Counted from the stretch's first letter, positions 55,456-64,000 are shown. The stretch is 64,000 bases of DNA from Paenibacillus senegalensis JC66 (GCF_000285515.1 NZ_HE610958.1:205137-269136); one strand, 5' to 3'. Program-made: numbers and translations. Notes: generated by a model not told the origin, from the letters alone.

Positions 55456-55608
55456 GGATATCACCTCCCCTGCTTAGCGTAGTATTAGCCAGAAGTTGAA
55501 ACAATATGTATGAGATCCACAAAAAAAGCCGGCTTCCCGGACAGCGAATACCTAATAAGCGATTAGCTAGGTATCTGCCTCCTAAAAGCCAGCTTCTATT
55601 CTACACAT

Positions 55609-56235
55609 TTAAGGTATCACCGGGATGTCCACCGGAATTGCTTTGTTTGCATTCAACTGGTCCAGCATCCCCTCGGTTACTTTCCCGTCACCTTTTTTGA
55701 GAACGTAAACCTCGACATTTTTTTTTCCCCACTCCGTGAACACATCTTCTTTTGTATCGAAATACAGGTCAATAACATGACCTTTAATCGCACTACCGGT
55801 ATCCGCTACTATTCCATATCCGTATCCTGGGATATACATGATCGTCCCAATCGGAAACACTTCCGGATCAGCAGCAATGGTAGAAAACCCTTCTTCCACC
55901 CGCCTTACTTTAACTCCTGAATACGTTATTCCATAGGCAGGATCACCCGGATTTTTGCCGGTGGACTCATATCCTGCATAATACCCGGTAGCTGTCACCT
56001 CTACAGCCTCGGCCTGCCGAATGTCGGTTAACTGCAAGTCTGCCGAATCATAGGGCTCAGTGCTGCTCGCGGCAGCCGCTTCTGCCTGGTAAGCCGTGTT
56101 CTGTATTTTCATTGTTCGGTGCTGGCCATCTGACATGAAAACAGAGTTGGCATTGGCATAAGTCCACACTCCCCATGCCAGGGTAAGGCCTAGACCTGCA
56201 TGGAGCCACTTTCTCCACTTTAAAACCGAATACAT
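55609..56235 (-). CDS. 3D-domain cell-wall protein (YuiC/YocH-like)
   Basis: 208 aa. A signal/TM segment at residues 10-28, a spacer, and a C-terminal 3D domain (about 78-180) with the three conserved aspartates: [42 protein letters not shown] and IDLYFDT. The domain forms a double-psi barrel like MltA and is found in resuscitation-promoting/stationary-phase lytic proteins, so it probably cleaves peptidoglycan. GGGAGGGTG is eight bases before the ATG. Confidence 0.87.
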   Translation of the reverse strand: MYSVLKWRKWLHAGLGLTLAWGVWTYANANSVFMSDGQHRTMKIQNTAYQAEAAAASSTEPYDSADLQLTDIRQAEAVEVTATGYYAGYESTGKNPGDPAYGITYSGVKVRRVEEGFSTIAADPEVFPIGTIMYIPGYGYGIVADTGSAIKGHVIDLYFDTKEDVFTEWGKKNVEVYVLKKGDGKVTEGMLDQLNANKAIPVDIPVIP

Positions 56236-56298
56236 AATTTGGACACCCTCCCTATTAGAGGAGGATATCCAAACTTAGCCGATTTATTCGTTTTTTTG

Positions 56299-57156
56299 CT
56301 AAACCGTACACAGCTCTACACGGTTTTCGAAGATTTGCTGGATCGTTTTTACCAGCTGCAGCTCCGGTTCCTTCGTATGAATATAAATTTTTTGCGGTGA
56401 TACAGAGAGGAGTGTGCTCACAATCCGGTCTTCATCGCTGCCATTATTCTCTTCATCAGCACCGTCCAGAGAGAATTCGGACTCAAGCGGCTTCATATGC
56501 TCGTTAAGCAGCTGAAATTCCTGCCCGCCTTTGTGCAAAATGTGCGCTGCCGGTATTACAGTATCCTGGACAAAAGCGTAATATTTCAGGAGGGAGATAA
56601 AATCCTGGTACTGCTGCTCCATAGCGATTTCCTCGATTGCACACTCAACGGCTTCCCGCAGCTCAGCGCGGTATTCCGGCATCCGAAAATCGACAAAGCC
56701 GCCAACAATAAGCATGGACTCCTCCTCCAGGTATGAAGAGATATAAGCCGCCACTTTAGCTTTTCGCTTTTGTCTTGGAGGAGGCAAATCGGGCTCCTGT
56801 AACGAACCGTCCAACAGTTCCTTTGCGTAGCGGTAAATGGCCTCCAATTCATCCCGGTCGGCGCGGTAGCTGTGACGGATTAATTTGCGCATAAGATTGG
56901 GTTCTTCGCAGTCCACCAAATATTCGGCCAACACACGGCTTACCGCTGTTCCCGCCTGCTTGCGGATTTCTCTTTTCAGAATGCTCTCGCCGTTTGTATG
57001 GCCATGTATATTCACCCGATAGTCTTCTTGCTGGTAATGAAGTTTAAAAATAATATCCGTTAATTTCAATTTATGTAGTTCAATCTGTAATGTTTGAATA
57101 AAGGCGGCAAAATGATTTTGCGGCATCACCGGCAGGTGAAGTTCCATTATTTTCAT
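56299..57156 (-). CDS. ytxC: YtxC-like sporulation protein
   Basis: 285 aa. The pattern GHTNGESILKREIRKQAGTAVS, LIRHSYRADRDELEAIYRYA, VAAYISSYLEEESMLIVGGFVDFR and the C-terminal LLSVSPQKIYIHT fits the YtxC family, conserved in endospore formers and implicated in sporulation, biochemical role unknown. No TM or signal peptide. AAGGAGTGG precedes the ATG. It starts a minus-strand run that continues with the 3D protein 63 bp downstream. Confidence 0.82.
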   Translation of the reverse strand: MKIMELHLPVMPQNHFAAFIQTLQIELHKLKLTDIIFKLHYQQEDYRVNIHGHTNGESILKREIRKQAGTAVSRVLAEYLVDCEEPNLMRKLIRHSYRADRDELEAIYRYAKELLDGSLQEPDLPPPRQKRKAKVAAYISSYLEEESMLIVGGFVDFRMPEYRAELREAVECAIEEIAMEQQYQDFISLLKYYAFVQDTVIPAAHILHKGGQEFQLLNEHMKPLESEFSLDGADEENNGSDEDRIVSTLLSVSPQKIYIHTKEPELQLVKTIQQIFENRVELCTV

Positions 57157-57393
57157 CCGAACACCACTCCTTTCACGCCCCGGGAAGTTTTTATTAAGTA
57201 TATGGTTTGTGAAATGGAGATATACAAGTAAACTTTTCCCGCCATGTACGATTTTGCATTTGGCTGTTCAAATAAGACAACCTGTATAACATATAAATTT
57301 TGCATAATTAAAAAAAGCCGCCTTCATCCGAGGCCGCATTAACATTAGGGCTCCCGGTTGAAGACGACTTGCAATGGAATACCATTAATTTTA

Positions 57394-58527
57394 TTAATTC
57401 TGCATTACAAAATCTTTATCAATCTTGTCTTCCTGTTCAAAAGTGCGAATAATTTCATAGCGGGTATTGCGTTGTGCCGGTATTTTGCCAGCCTCACGGA
57501 TGAGCTGCAGGATCGAGGAAATGTTGACTTTATGTGTCGTTCCCGCAGCAGACACTACATTTTCCTCAATCATTGTGCTGCCGAAATCATTACAGCCGAA
57601 TTCCAGCGTCTTCTTGCCGATCTCCGGCCCCATCGTTACCCAGGACGACTGGAAATTGGGAATATTATCGAGGAAAATGCGGCTGATCGCCAGCGTCTTC
57701 AAATATTCCTCAGGCGAAGCCTTTTCCTTCTTCATTCGGGTGTTTTCCGGCTGGAATGTCCACGGGATAAACGCTAAAAATCCAGGGGTGTTATACCCTT
57801 GCTGGACACATTTATCTTGTCCGTCGCGTACGCGCATTAAATGCAGGGCACGCTCCTCCATAGACTCGCCAAAACCGATTACCATTGTGGCGGTCGTATG
57901 CATGCCATGGCGATGCGCTGCCTCCATAACATCCATCCAATCCCGCCATGATCCTTTTAAGCGGCTGATCTTGCGGCGGGTACGATCATCGAGAATTTCA
58001 GCGCCGCCTCCCGGCAGGGAATCGAGGCCTGCTTCATGAAGCTGCTTGATTACCTCGTCGAGCGACAATCCGTCTGATACATCCTTCATCTTCATAATTT
58101 CCGCCGGGGAGAAGGAATGCATCTGGATATCAAACCGCTTCTTGATTTCTTTTAACAAATTAGTGTAATAGCTGAAAGGAAGATTAGGGTTTGTTCCGCC
58201 TTGCATTAATATTTCAGTTCCCCCAACATCTATCGTTTCCTGGATCTTCTTGAAAATCACTTCATCCGGCAAAACGTAGCCTTCCTCCGATCCGGGGGGA
58301 CGATAAAACGCGCAAAATCGGCAGTATACATCACAAATATTCGTATAATTAATATTGCGGCCAACTACGAAAGTAGTAATGGGCTCCGGATGCCATTTAA
58401 GCATAATCTGATTCGCGGTGTGACCCATCTTCTCGATCTCGTCGGACTCAAATAACGTTATGCATTCTTCTAGATCAATACGCTGTCCATCCAAAGCTTT
58501 CTGCAGGATTCGGTCAATGGAACTCAC
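57394..58527 (-). CDS. mqnC: Cyclic dehypoxanthinyl futalosine synthase
   Basis: 377 aa from a GTG at 58527 (AAGGG ten bases upstream), which gives the usual start MSSIDRILQKAL; a GTG three codons earlier is the alternative. Radical SAM enzyme of the futalosine menaquinone pathway. Cluster motif CDVYCRFC, preceded by NINYTNI, and the family segments LMQGGTNPNLPFSYY and GLDSLPGGGAEIL are present. Its presence shows the host uses the alternative menaquinone route, as Paenibacillus does. No other mqn gene is adjacent. Confidence 0.94.
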   Translation of the reverse strand: MSSIDRILQKALDGQRIDLEECITLFESDEIEKMGHTANQIMLKWHPEPITTFVVGRNINYTNICDVYCRFCAFYRPPGSEEGYVLPDEVIFKKIQETIDVGGTEILMQGGTNPNLPFSYYTNLLKEIKKRFDIQMHSFSPAEIMKMKDVSDGLSLDEVIKQLHEAGLDSLPGGGAEILDDRTRRKISRLKGSWRDWMDVMEAAHRHGMHTTATMVIGFGESMEERALHLMRVRDGQDKCVQQGYNTPGFLAFIPWTFQPENTRMKKEKASPEEYLKTLAISRIFLDNIPNFQSSWVTMGPEIGKKTLEFGCNDFGSTMIEENVVSAAGTTHKVNISSILQLIREAGKIPAQRNTRYEIIRTFEQEDKIDKDFVMQN

Positions 58528-58613
58528 GTCATCCACACCCTTCGTCTAGTAAGTACTGTATTCATCCATGGTACCATAAACAGCGCAGATTGGCTTGCCT
58601 TTGAGCAAAATGT

Positions 58614-59774
58614 CTACACTTTGTCCACTTCTGCCCGAGCTGCGGCAAAGGCTTGTTCCAGGTCGGAGAGCAAGTCATCGACATGCTCAATACCTACGGA
58701 AAAGCGCAGCAGCCGATCATCCACGCCGACGCGGTTGCGGATTTCTTCAGGAATATCCGCATGAGTCTGTACCGCCGGATAAGTCATTAGCGATTCCACT
58801 CCGCCCAAGCTTTCCGCGAAAGCAATGAGCCGGATATGTCTAAGAATAGGCTCCACATAACGGGAGTCCTTTACCTTGAAGGAAAAAATACCGGTGTTCC
58901 CAGACGATTGCTTGCACTGGACAGCGTAGTCCGGATGGCTCGGCAGCCCTGGATAAAACACCTCGGCAACTGCAGGGTGCCCGCTTAAATATTCGGCAAT
59001 AGCGGTCGCATTGGCTTGATGACGCTCCATACGCAAGGCTAAGGTTTTCATCCCGCGCATTAACAGCCAGCTGTCATTGGCGCCTAGCACCGCACCTATC
59101 GAATTATGGAGAAAGCCCATTTCCTTGCTCAGTTCTTCACCTTTAGTGACTACCAGGCCAGCCAGCACATCGTTGTGACCGCCCAAATATTTGGTTGCGC
59201 TGTGGACGACAATATCCGCTCCCCACTCGAGCGGTCTCTGGAAGAAAGGCGTTAACAGCGTATTATCAACGATCACGAGCAGACCATGAGCCTTTGCCCA
59301 TTGAGAAACCTGCTCCAGATCAGTGATCATCATTAAGGGGTTGGTCGGCGTTTCAATCAGCACCGCCCTTGTCCTCTCTGTGCGATGGCGCTCCAGTTCA
59401 TCCAGCTGATTGGTGTCCACATAAGTAGCTGTAACCCCAAAGCGGCTCATAATTTGCTCAATCAAACGGTAGGTGCCGCCATACAAGTCCAGGGAAACGA
59501 GCAGATGGTCTCCTTGCCTGAACATGGCGAAGATTGTCTGCAGCGCCGCCATTCCCGTGCTGAAGGCAAAGCCGGCATCTCCGGACTCCAAATCAGCAAT
59601 CGCTTCCTCCAATACGGCGCGTGTCGGATTTTTAGATCGGGAATAATCAAACCCGGTGCTCTGCCCCAGCTTCGGGTGGCGAAAAGCTGTAGCGTTATAA
59701 ATTGGATAACTGACCGCTCCGGTTACCGGCTCCGCTACCGAACCGATTTGCGCAAGGCGACTCTCTATTTTCAT
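58614..59774 (-). CDS. metI: Cystathionine gamma-synthase / O-acylhomoserine thiolyase
   Basis: 386 aa from ATG 59774 (AAGGA ten bases upstream); the frame reads upstream into the MITE and is not the true start. PLP enzyme of the Cys/Met metabolism family: SYPIYNATAFRH, GFDYSRSKNPTR, STGMAALQTI, ETPTNPLM and the PLP Lys in SATKYLGGHND. Closest in layout to B. subtilis MetI, which makes cystathionine (or homocysteine) from acylhomoserine. MetA, which makes the acylhomoserine, is encoded upstream on the same strand; MITE copy 3 lies between the genes, 42 bp before this start. Confidence 0.92.
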   Translation of the reverse strand: MKIESRLAQIGSVAEPVTGAVSYPIYNATAFRHPKLGQSTGFDYSRSKNPTRAVLEEAIADLESGDAGFAFSTGMAALQTIFAMFRQGDHLLVSLDLYGGTYRLIEQIMSRFGVTATYVDTNQLDELERHRTERTRAVLIETPTNPLMMITDLEQVSQWAKAHGLLVIVDNTLLTPFFQRPLEWGADIVVHSATKYLGGHNDVLAGLVVTKGEELSKEMGFLHNSIGAVLGANDSWLLMRGMKTLALRMERHQANATAIAEYLSGHPAVAEVFYPGLPSHPDYAVQCKQSSGNTGIFSFKVKDSRYVEPILRHIRLIAFAESLGGVESLMTYPAVQTHADIPEEIRNRVGVDDRLLRFSVGIEHVDDLLSDLEQAFAAARAEVDKV

Positions 59775-59815
59775 ACCTTCACAATCCTTTCCGCAATTTT
59801 CCGAATAGTTATTCC

Positions 59816-60096
59816 GGCTCAAAACTTAAAACTAGTGGTTGACAACAAAGGAGGAAATCACTACGGGGAATGAGGGGACCTCCAACGCTGTTAGCATATA
59901 CTCCCGAAGTACGCTTTCTTCCAGAAAGCGTTGACCCCAGATTTCTTAATCATAGCCGCCTCAGCCGTTGAAATCCGGTGGCAAAGGCGTACGCTTCTAC
60001 GCTCCCGAAGCTGCTTTCCTTCGGAAAGCTTGGACTCCCTCTTCCCCTCCGCTTCTGCTATCTTATACTGTCAACCTCTAATTATTAGAGTGAGCC
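59816..60096 (+). mobile_element. MITE copy 3 (281 bp) with perfect 8-bp target duplication
   Basis: Same family as the copies at 14871 and 44850. Flanked by GTTATTCC on both sides (59808-59815 and 60097-60104). It is inserted between metA and metI, in the path of transcription from the SAM-riboswitch promoter. Its ends each hold a TTGACA-like hexamer pointing inward, which could also act in promoters. Confidence 0.92.
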
Positions 60097-60216
60097 GTTA
60101 TTCCATAATTTTACATGATTAGGCATTTTGCATCCTTTGCTTACATCCGCCAGCGTCTAGCAAGCTATCCGCAAAATCACTATCGTGCATAATGCCCCTG
60201 GAAGTTAGTTGATCAG

Positions 60217-61146
60217 TTATTTGATTACCGGCTTTGCCTGGCCCCATTCATACGGAGTTTCCTGGTAAACGTAATAGTTCAGCCAGTTGGAGAATAGCAG
60301 GTTAGCATGAGCCCGCCATTGCGTAAACGGCGGTTTTGAAGGATCATTGTCGGGAAAATAATTTTTGGGCAGGGCAATGTTCAGTCCCTTCACCGCATCG
60401 CGATCATATTCCCACTTCAAGGTAAGGGGATCATACTCCGAATGGCCGGTAACAAAGATTTGCTTCCCATCCTTGGTCGCCGCAATGTATACTCCGGCCT
60501 CCTCGGAGGTAGACCAGACCTCAAGGGCGTCTACCTTTTCAATATCCTCCTGGCGGACTTCGGTATGCCGCGACTGGGGAACATAAAACCATTCATCAAA
60601 TCCTCTGAGCAGCTTAATATTCGGCTTGTTCACCGTATGGGGGAAAACGCCGAACAGCTTTTCCCCTAACATATATTTGGGTATGCCGTAATGGTGGTAC
60701 AGCCCGGCCTGGGAAGCCCAGCATATATGGAGAGTGGACGTTACGTGATCACGCGTCCAGTCCATGATCGTTTGCAGCTCCTGCCAGTAAGTCACTTCTT
60801 CAAAGGCAAACTGTTCTACCGGGGCGCCGGTAATGATCATTCCGTCAAACTGCTCTTCTTTAATGTCATCAAAAGTCTTATAGAACATTTCCAAATGCTC
60901 CGAAGAAGTGTTTTTGGAGACATGGGTCTTCGGATGCAAAAGGACAAACTCCACTTGTAAAGGTGTGTTAGCCAGCAGGCGTAAAATTTGTGTTTCAGTT
61001 GTTTCTTTGATCGGCATCAGGTTCAATATGGCTATTTTTAACGGACGAATATCCTGGTGAAACGCCTGAGTCTCGCCCATTACGAAAATATTTTCCTGGC
61101 TTAATATTTCTTTCGCGGGCAAATGATCGGGAATTTTAATCGGCAT
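60217..61146 (-). CDS. metA: Homoserine O-acyltransferase MetA
   Basis: 309 aa from ATG 61146, eight bases after AAGGAG; a GTG three codons earlier overlaps that site. Acylates homoserine (acetyl-CoA in most Bacillota, succinyl-CoA in enterics) for methionine synthesis. Catalytic Cys in [10 protein letters not shown], the glutamine/lysine pocket in [12 protein letters not shown], and the His-Glu pair in [12 protein letters not shown]. Controlled by the SAM-I riboswitch and terminator in its leader. Confidence 0.94.
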   Translation of the reverse strand: MPIKIPDHLPAKEILSQENIFVMGETQAFHQDIRPLKIAILNLMPIKETTETQILRLLANTPLQVEFVLLHPKTHVSKNTSSEHLEMFYKTFDDIKEEQFDGMIITGAPVEQFAFEEVTYWQELQTIMDWTRDHVTSTLHICWASQAGLYHHYGIPKYMLGEKLFGVFPHTVNKPNIKLLRGFDEWFYVPQSRHTEVRQEDIEKVDALEVWSTSEEAGVYIAATKDGKQIFVTGHSEYDPLTLKWEYDRDAVKGLNIALPKNYFPDNDPSKPPFTQWRAHANLLFSNWLNYYVYQETPYEWGQAKPVIK

Positions 61147-61215
61147 AGTTATCACTCCTTCGCTTTAATCCGGTGAACGGGCAAGAAAGGTCACGGGAAG
61201 GACTGCTTTTCAAGG

Positions 61216-61253
61216 AAATAATAAAGCCGCCTTTCGATCGAGAAAGGCGGCTT
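61216..61253 (-). terminator. Riboswitch-controlled terminator
   Basis: AAGCCGCCTTTC/GAAAGGCGGCTT stem around TCGATC, followed on the minus strand by TATTATTT. It forms the expression platform of the S-box before metA. Confidence 0.88.
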
Positions 61254-61270
61254 GGTTCGCAAAAGCTGAC

Positions 61271-61387
61271 CTCTCTCATCTACCAGAAGCTTGCGCTTCT
61301 GCAAGAATTAGCACCGTGCAATCCTGCCAAGGATTGTCGGTTGCCGGGCTTCATCGGGCTAGTCCCTCCACCTGCTCTTGATAAGAG
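61271..61387 (-). ncRNA. SAM-I (S-box) riboswitch
   Basis: The minus strand begins CTCTTATCAAGAGCAGGTGG, then GAGGGACTAGCCCGATGAAG, CCCGGCAACC, GGTGCTAATTCTTGCAG and GATGAGAGAG, the conserved blocks of the S-box aptamer in the right order. It senses S-adenosylmethionine and, through the following terminator, turns metA off when SAM is plentiful. Confidence 0.96.
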
Positions 61388-61421
61388 TTTCTGTATTCAA
61401 TTAGCAATTCAATATATCTAT

Positions 61422-61450
61422 ACTGTACTGAATCAAATTGCCTTCGTCAA
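61422..61450 (-). promoter_or_regulatory. Promoter of the S-box/metA transcript
   Basis: Minus strand TTGACG (61450-61445), 17-bp spacer, TACAGT (61427-61422), about 30 bp before the 5' side of the riboswitch. Confidence 0.65.
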
Positions 61451-61473
61451 GAGCAAAAATAATGTCAGCTGCA

Positions 61474-62460
61474 TCAGCCCTGCTCCCGGCGATACTTCAG
61501 CCGACAGAGCCTTAGCCATTCATAGGTACTGGCGAGCTCCTTGTCGTTCATTTTGGCATCGGGATATAATTCCGCCATAACGGGCTTCAGATAGCGATCC
61601 CCAAGCTTCTCAAACGCCTGGACCGCGCGCTTCCACTCCGAAGCATGCCTTTCTTTCATTTCCTGATCTATGACGTCGGCTACATCGCTTCCCTCCTTGT
61701 CCAGTTCCTCCAGTAAAGCAACAAGCTCCCTGCGTTCCAGCTGCAAGTGCTCCTCCATTTCCGCCAATCGGCATCCCTGCTGGATGAGCTGCTTCATCTG
61801 CAGCAGCTTCTGTCTCTTCTCTTCTTCCGCAAGATGCCTCCTCTCCGTTTCTTCCCAGAGCCAGCGCTGAAACTGGGCCATGTTCAGTTTGTCACGCACC
61901 CACTGCAGGGGAAAGGCTTCCGGCTGTGCGAACTGCCGAAGGCATTCCAGTACGGAATCTCCGTATAAGCGAATCCGCTGCTTGCCGAAGCCCGGTATTT
62001 GCTGAAGCTCTTCTTCATTATGGGGAACGAAGGCACTTAGCATCTTGAGCACACGATTGGGGGCAACAATAAAGGCGGAACGCCCATCTTTGGCCGACTG
62101 CTCCCTTCTCCACTGCTTAAGTCTCTCATAGAGCTCTTCATTCCCATTCGTTTCACTGTAATACAACAATCTTTGCGCGTAGCTTCCGGCATGAAACACT
62201 CTCTTGCCGATATCTATTCCTTCAATCAGCGGAACATAACCTTCCTCCAGCTTTTGCTGGACACCTCCGCGGAATGCATCCAGCGTATCCTTCCATGTCG
62301 CTCCCTCGTACCACATTTCCTGCAGGCTATGGCCATCGGTAGTGTCCTGATTCCAGAGCACATGCCATACTCCTTGCCGCTCGGCAATGGATACTTGGCC
62401 GGATACCGCACGGTCCTCAGCTTCTGGCTTTTGCAGGGTATTGCAAAAAATAATATTCAT
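61474..62460 (-). CDS. HRDC-domain protein, unknown function
   Basis: 328 aa. An HRDC-type helical domain lies at about 115-185 (AFIVAPNRVLKMLSAF, NEEELQQIPGFGKQRIRLYG), the nucleic-acid-binding fold of RecQ helicases and RNase D. The N-terminal 110 residues are unassigned, and the C-terminal 140 are charged and helical (coiled-coil-like around WEETERRHLAEEEKRQKLL). No catalytic domain is present. AGGAGG precedes the ATG. Its leader holds a terminator-like hairpin, so it may be controlled by attenuation. Confidence 0.78.
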   Translation of the reverse strand: MNIIFCNTLQKPEAEDRAVSGQVSIAERQGVWHVLWNQDTTDGHSLQEMWYEGATWKDTLDAFRGGVQQKLEEGYVPLIEGIDIGKRVFHAGSYAQRLLYYSETNGNEELYERLKQWRREQSAKDGRSAFIVAPNRVLKMLSAFVPHNEEELQQIPGFGKQRIRLYGDSVLECLRQFAQPEAFPLQWVRDKLNMAQFQRWLWEETERRHLAEEEKRQKLLQMKQLIQQGCRLAEMEEHLQLERRELVALLEELDKEGSDVADVIDQEMKERHASEWKRAVQAFEKLGDRYLKPVMAELYPDAKMNDKELASTYEWLRLCRLKYRREQG

Positions 62461-62494
62461 ACTGCATTCCTCCTAATCTTCTGCATAGGACAAC

Positions 62495-62592
62495 AAAAAA
62501 GCACCTCTCCTACAAAAGTAGAATGAGGTGCTTCCTCGGGTACCCTATGTTTATTTATTAACAGTATACAATACTAAGAAAGCTGGGGACAA
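62495..62592 (-). promoter_or_regulatory. Promoter and attenuator-like hairpin before the HRDC gene
   Basis: Minus strand TTGTCC (62592-62587), 18-bp spacer, TATACT (62568-62563); then the stem AAGCACCTC/GAGGTGCTT (62533-62499) followed by TTTTTTG. The hairpin lies between promoter and start codon, 38 bases before the ATG. Confidence 0.5.
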
Positions 62593-62677
62593 TAGGATTT
62601 TTTGTCCTCCCCCTGGCAGCCGGATGCATATGGTACAATGTAATCAGGTTGAATGCAAGGCAGAAGGAGGAATACCA

Positions 62678-62977
62678 TTGTTTGATCAAGAAATAGATTA
62701 TTTATATGATACAACTGAGGATACGACAACACGGTTCGTATGCTTTGTCGGAGAAAGTATGAAACGCTTCGATCTCGCCATCACCTCTTCCAACCGCTTT
62801 TACGGCAAAAAGCTGGTAGTCGATATTCAAACGGGCATAACCGGGATTCTCGGTCCGGATGACGTGAATGAAGAAGGCTATCTAGAGCATCTTTACCGCC
62901 TAAAGGAAGATGAGGCGAACGATCTGCGCTCTTTTTTGGCTTCGGTTATCGGCACTGTCAACTTTACCGATATTTAA
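62678..62977 (+). CDS. DUF3055 family protein (SAV0927-like)
   Basis: 99 aa from a TTG with AAGGAGG seven bases upstream; an upstream in-frame ATG start gives a longer frame without family similarity. The pattern YDTTEDTTTRFVCFVGE, RFDLAITSSNRFYGKKLVV, GPDDVNEEGYLEHLY and DLRSFL matches the DUF3055 family of small cytosolic proteins in Bacillota. Function unknown. It is followed after 126 bp by another small gene in the same direction. Confidence 0.85.
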   Translation: MFDQEIDYLYDTTEDTTTRFVCFVGESMKRFDLAITSSNRFYGKKLVVDIQTGITGILGPDDVNEEGYLEHLYRLKEDEANDLRSFLASVIGTVNFTDI

Positions 62978-63004
62978 TTGTCCCGCATCACGTTAGGCCT
63001 GCGG

Positions 63005-63093
63005 CTCCAGGATGCTTCACCCCTCTCCCAGTGTTCTCCAGTTATAACGGCAGGCCTGCGGGAGACGCTAAGGGGTGAACCCTGATCCTGGAG
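63005..63093 (+). promoter_or_regulatory. Long structured leader covering the ribosome site of the next gene
   Basis: CTCCAGGAT and TTCACCCCT (63005-63024) pair with AGGGGTGAA and ATCCTGGAG (63071-63093), with an inner TCTCCC/GGGAGA stem. The 3' arm includes the first part of the GGAGGTG Shine-Dalgarno of the gene at 63104. No T-run follows, so it is not an ordinary terminator. Confidence 0.55.
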
Positions 63094-63103
63094 GTGTCTT
63101 AGA

Positions 63104-63346
63104 ATGGATGGCTTTATCAAGGAAACCCGAACCCGAAACACCGATCTCTCTTCGGTAGAATCTCAGCGCAATGACCTGACTCGTGAAGAATTTCCGGAAG
63201 GCCCCTATGGCAGCAGCCTCCCGCTGGAAAGCCTCGGGAAAAGCACTCCATGGAGAGAAGATCAGCGCCCTCCCCATAGCTACGGCTATGAAAACCGGCA
63301 GCTCCACAAGGGGATGTACCGCAACGACCCGGTTGCGGAAGAGTAG
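63104..63346 (+). CDS. Small conserved protein, 80 aa
   Basis: Hydrophilic protein opening MDGFIKETRTRNTDLSSVES, with EEFPEGPYGSSLP and KSTPWREDQRPPHSYGYEN. I recall similar small proteins in other Bacillaceae/Paenibacillaceae with the same EFPEGPYG and STPWREDQR segments, without assigned function. GGAGGTG lies seven bases before the ATG. The ribosome site is partly held in the stem described at 63005-63093. Followed by two hairpins before ilvD. Confidence 0.75.
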   Translation: MDGFIKETRTRNTDLSSVESQRNDLTREEFPEGPYGSSLPLESLGKSTPWREDQRPPHSYGYENRQLHKGMYRNDPVAEE

Positions 63347-63370
63347 CTTTATCCAAGAACACTCCCTCCA

Positions 63371-63412
63371 ATTAAATGGCCATTCGGGCTTAATGCCTGA
63401 TGGCCATTTAAT
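63371..63412. repeat. Large palindrome after the 80-aa gene
   Basis: ATTAAATGGCCAT and ATGGCCATTTAAT form a 13-bp perfect stem with an inner TCGGGC/GCCTGA pairing. It lacks a T-run and may add to termination. Confidence 0.7.
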
Positions 63413-63428
63413 GGTTTATCAGTAAAAA

Positions 63429-63464
63429 ACAGCCTTGAGATTGGTTGATCGATCTCAAGGCTGT
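63429..63464. terminator. Bidirectional terminator between the 80-aa gene and ilvD
   Basis: ACAGCCTTGAGAT/ATCTCAAGGCTGT, 13-bp perfect stem, followed by CCATTTTT on the plus strand and TTTTTTACT on the minus strand. Confidence 0.88.
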
Positions 63465-63500
63465 CCATTTTTATAGGAAGATTAAATTATACAAGGAAAA

Positions 63501-64000
63501 TTAAATTTTCATAATGCCGCCGGAGCTGGCGTTCGTAACAAGCTTGGAATAACGGGCAAGGTAACCGGTTTTGACCTTCGGTTCAAAGCCTTTCCAGTTC
63601 GCTTTGCGGCGCTCCATTTCTTCATCGCTGATTTTCAGCTCAATTTTACGGTTTACGAGATCAAGCTCGATAATATCTCCATCCTCGACAAAAGCAATCG
63701 GACCACCCTCAGCCGCTTCCGGAGAAATATGCCCGATACTGATGCCGCGGGAAGCTCCGGAGAAACGGCCGTCCGTAATTAAGCCGACTTTCGCACCGAG
63801 CCCCATTCCGACAATTTGTGAAGTCGGTGCCAGCATTTCCGGCATACCGGGGCCGCCTTTCGGACCTTCATAGCGGATAACGACAACGTGGCCTTCCTTG
63901 ACCTTGCCATTGGCAATGCCATACAGCGCTTCGTCCTGAGAGTCGAAGCAAATGGCAGGCCCTTCGTGACGTCCGCCTACTTCTTTGTCTACGGCACCAA
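63501..64000 (-). CDS. ilvD: Dihydroxy-acid dehydratase, C-terminal part
   Basis: The frame is open to the right edge of the window, so 5' codons are missing; 165 residues are visible. It reads [20 protein letters not shown], then [59 protein letters not shown] and the end [17 protein letters not shown], the standard C-terminal domain of IlvD. The enzyme makes 2-keto acids in Ile and Val synthesis with an Fe-S cluster in the part not seen. It ends before the strong terminator at 63429. Confidence 0.96.
   Translation of the reverse strand, partial: GAVDKEVGGRHEGPAICFDSQDEALYGIANGKVKEGHVVVIRYEGPKGGPGMPEMLAPTSQIVGMGLGAKVGLITDGRFSGASRGISIGHISPEAAEGGPIAFVEDGDIIELDLVNRKIELKISDEEMERRKANWKGFEPKVKTGYLARYSKLVTNASSGGIMKI

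Noticed and set aside
59774-59822. N-terminal extension of MetI from the MITE border
   Set aside because: The extension has no family similarity, and ATG 59774 has a ribosome site and gives the normal start MKIESRLAQIG.

Overview
The window reads as chromosome of a spore-forming, low-to-mid-GC Bacillota, most likely Paenibacillus or a close relative. The evidence is a gamma-type spore protein, YtxC, PrkA, AbrB, YugN and 3D-domain genes, an S-box in front of metA, menaquinone synthesis by the futalosine route (mqnC), a GlnR/TnrA-type box, and strong Gram-positive Shine-Dalgarno sequences with frequent GTG/TTG starts. I saw no rRNA, tRNA, CRISPR array or prophage.

Layout. 1-4000 (minus): a dual GT-C/PMT-like glycosyltransferase and the first codons of a polyprenyl-phosphate glycosyltransferase. 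4398-13701 (plus): six tightly packed genes for an unusual envelope transport system. They encode an ABC ATPase, an HlyD-like lipoprotein adaptor, an FtsX-like permease with a Gly/Pro linker, a second ABC ATPase fused to an AbrB-like domain, a solute-binding lipoprotein and a large secreted beta-rich protein. 13736-15155: an IS relic, hairpin-rich tandem repeats and the first copy of a ~280-bp MITE. 15282-20235: D-aminopeptidase, an XRE regulator, a 54-aa gene, a receiver protein lacking its phospho-Asp, and a frameshifted pectate-lyase-fold gene. 20282-33776 (minus): a Wzx/Wzy-type exopolysaccharide operon making GDP-fucose and UDP-glucose, with a degenerate tyrosine kinase. 34054-35340 (plus): XRE regulator and LCP protein, divergent from that operon. 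35490-43530: small membrane protein, oxidoreductase, AraC regulator, DUF2161 nuclease-like protein, deoxyribosyltransferase-like protein, PrkA, AbrB, TrmL and an orphan PhoP-like regulator. 43651-46841: serC, MITE copy 2, a 14-bp minisatellite, thpR and a second repeat island. 46871-64000: housekeeping genes glnA, aroF, ispH, a two-component system, htrA, yugN, a spore protein, a 3D protein, ytxC, mqnC, metI, MITE copy 3, metA with its SAM riboswitch, an HRDC protein, DUF3055, a small conserved protein and the end of ilvD.

Strongest non-obvious signals. (1) The inverted repeat GATAC-N5-GTATC is placed inside or beside core promoters of both XRE genes and of the exopolysaccharide operon, which suggests a dedicated regulon. 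(2) Three MITE copies each have matching 8-bp target duplications, one copy splitting the metA-metI unit. (3) The exopolysaccharide kinase has lost Walker A and B. (4) A receiver domain carries Asn at the phosphorylation site. (5) A frameshift falls exactly on a T-TTT-TTT slippery heptamer. (6) An ABC ATPase is fused to an AbrB-like domain. (7) Two hairpin-rich repeat islands lie in inverted orientation 32 kb apart.
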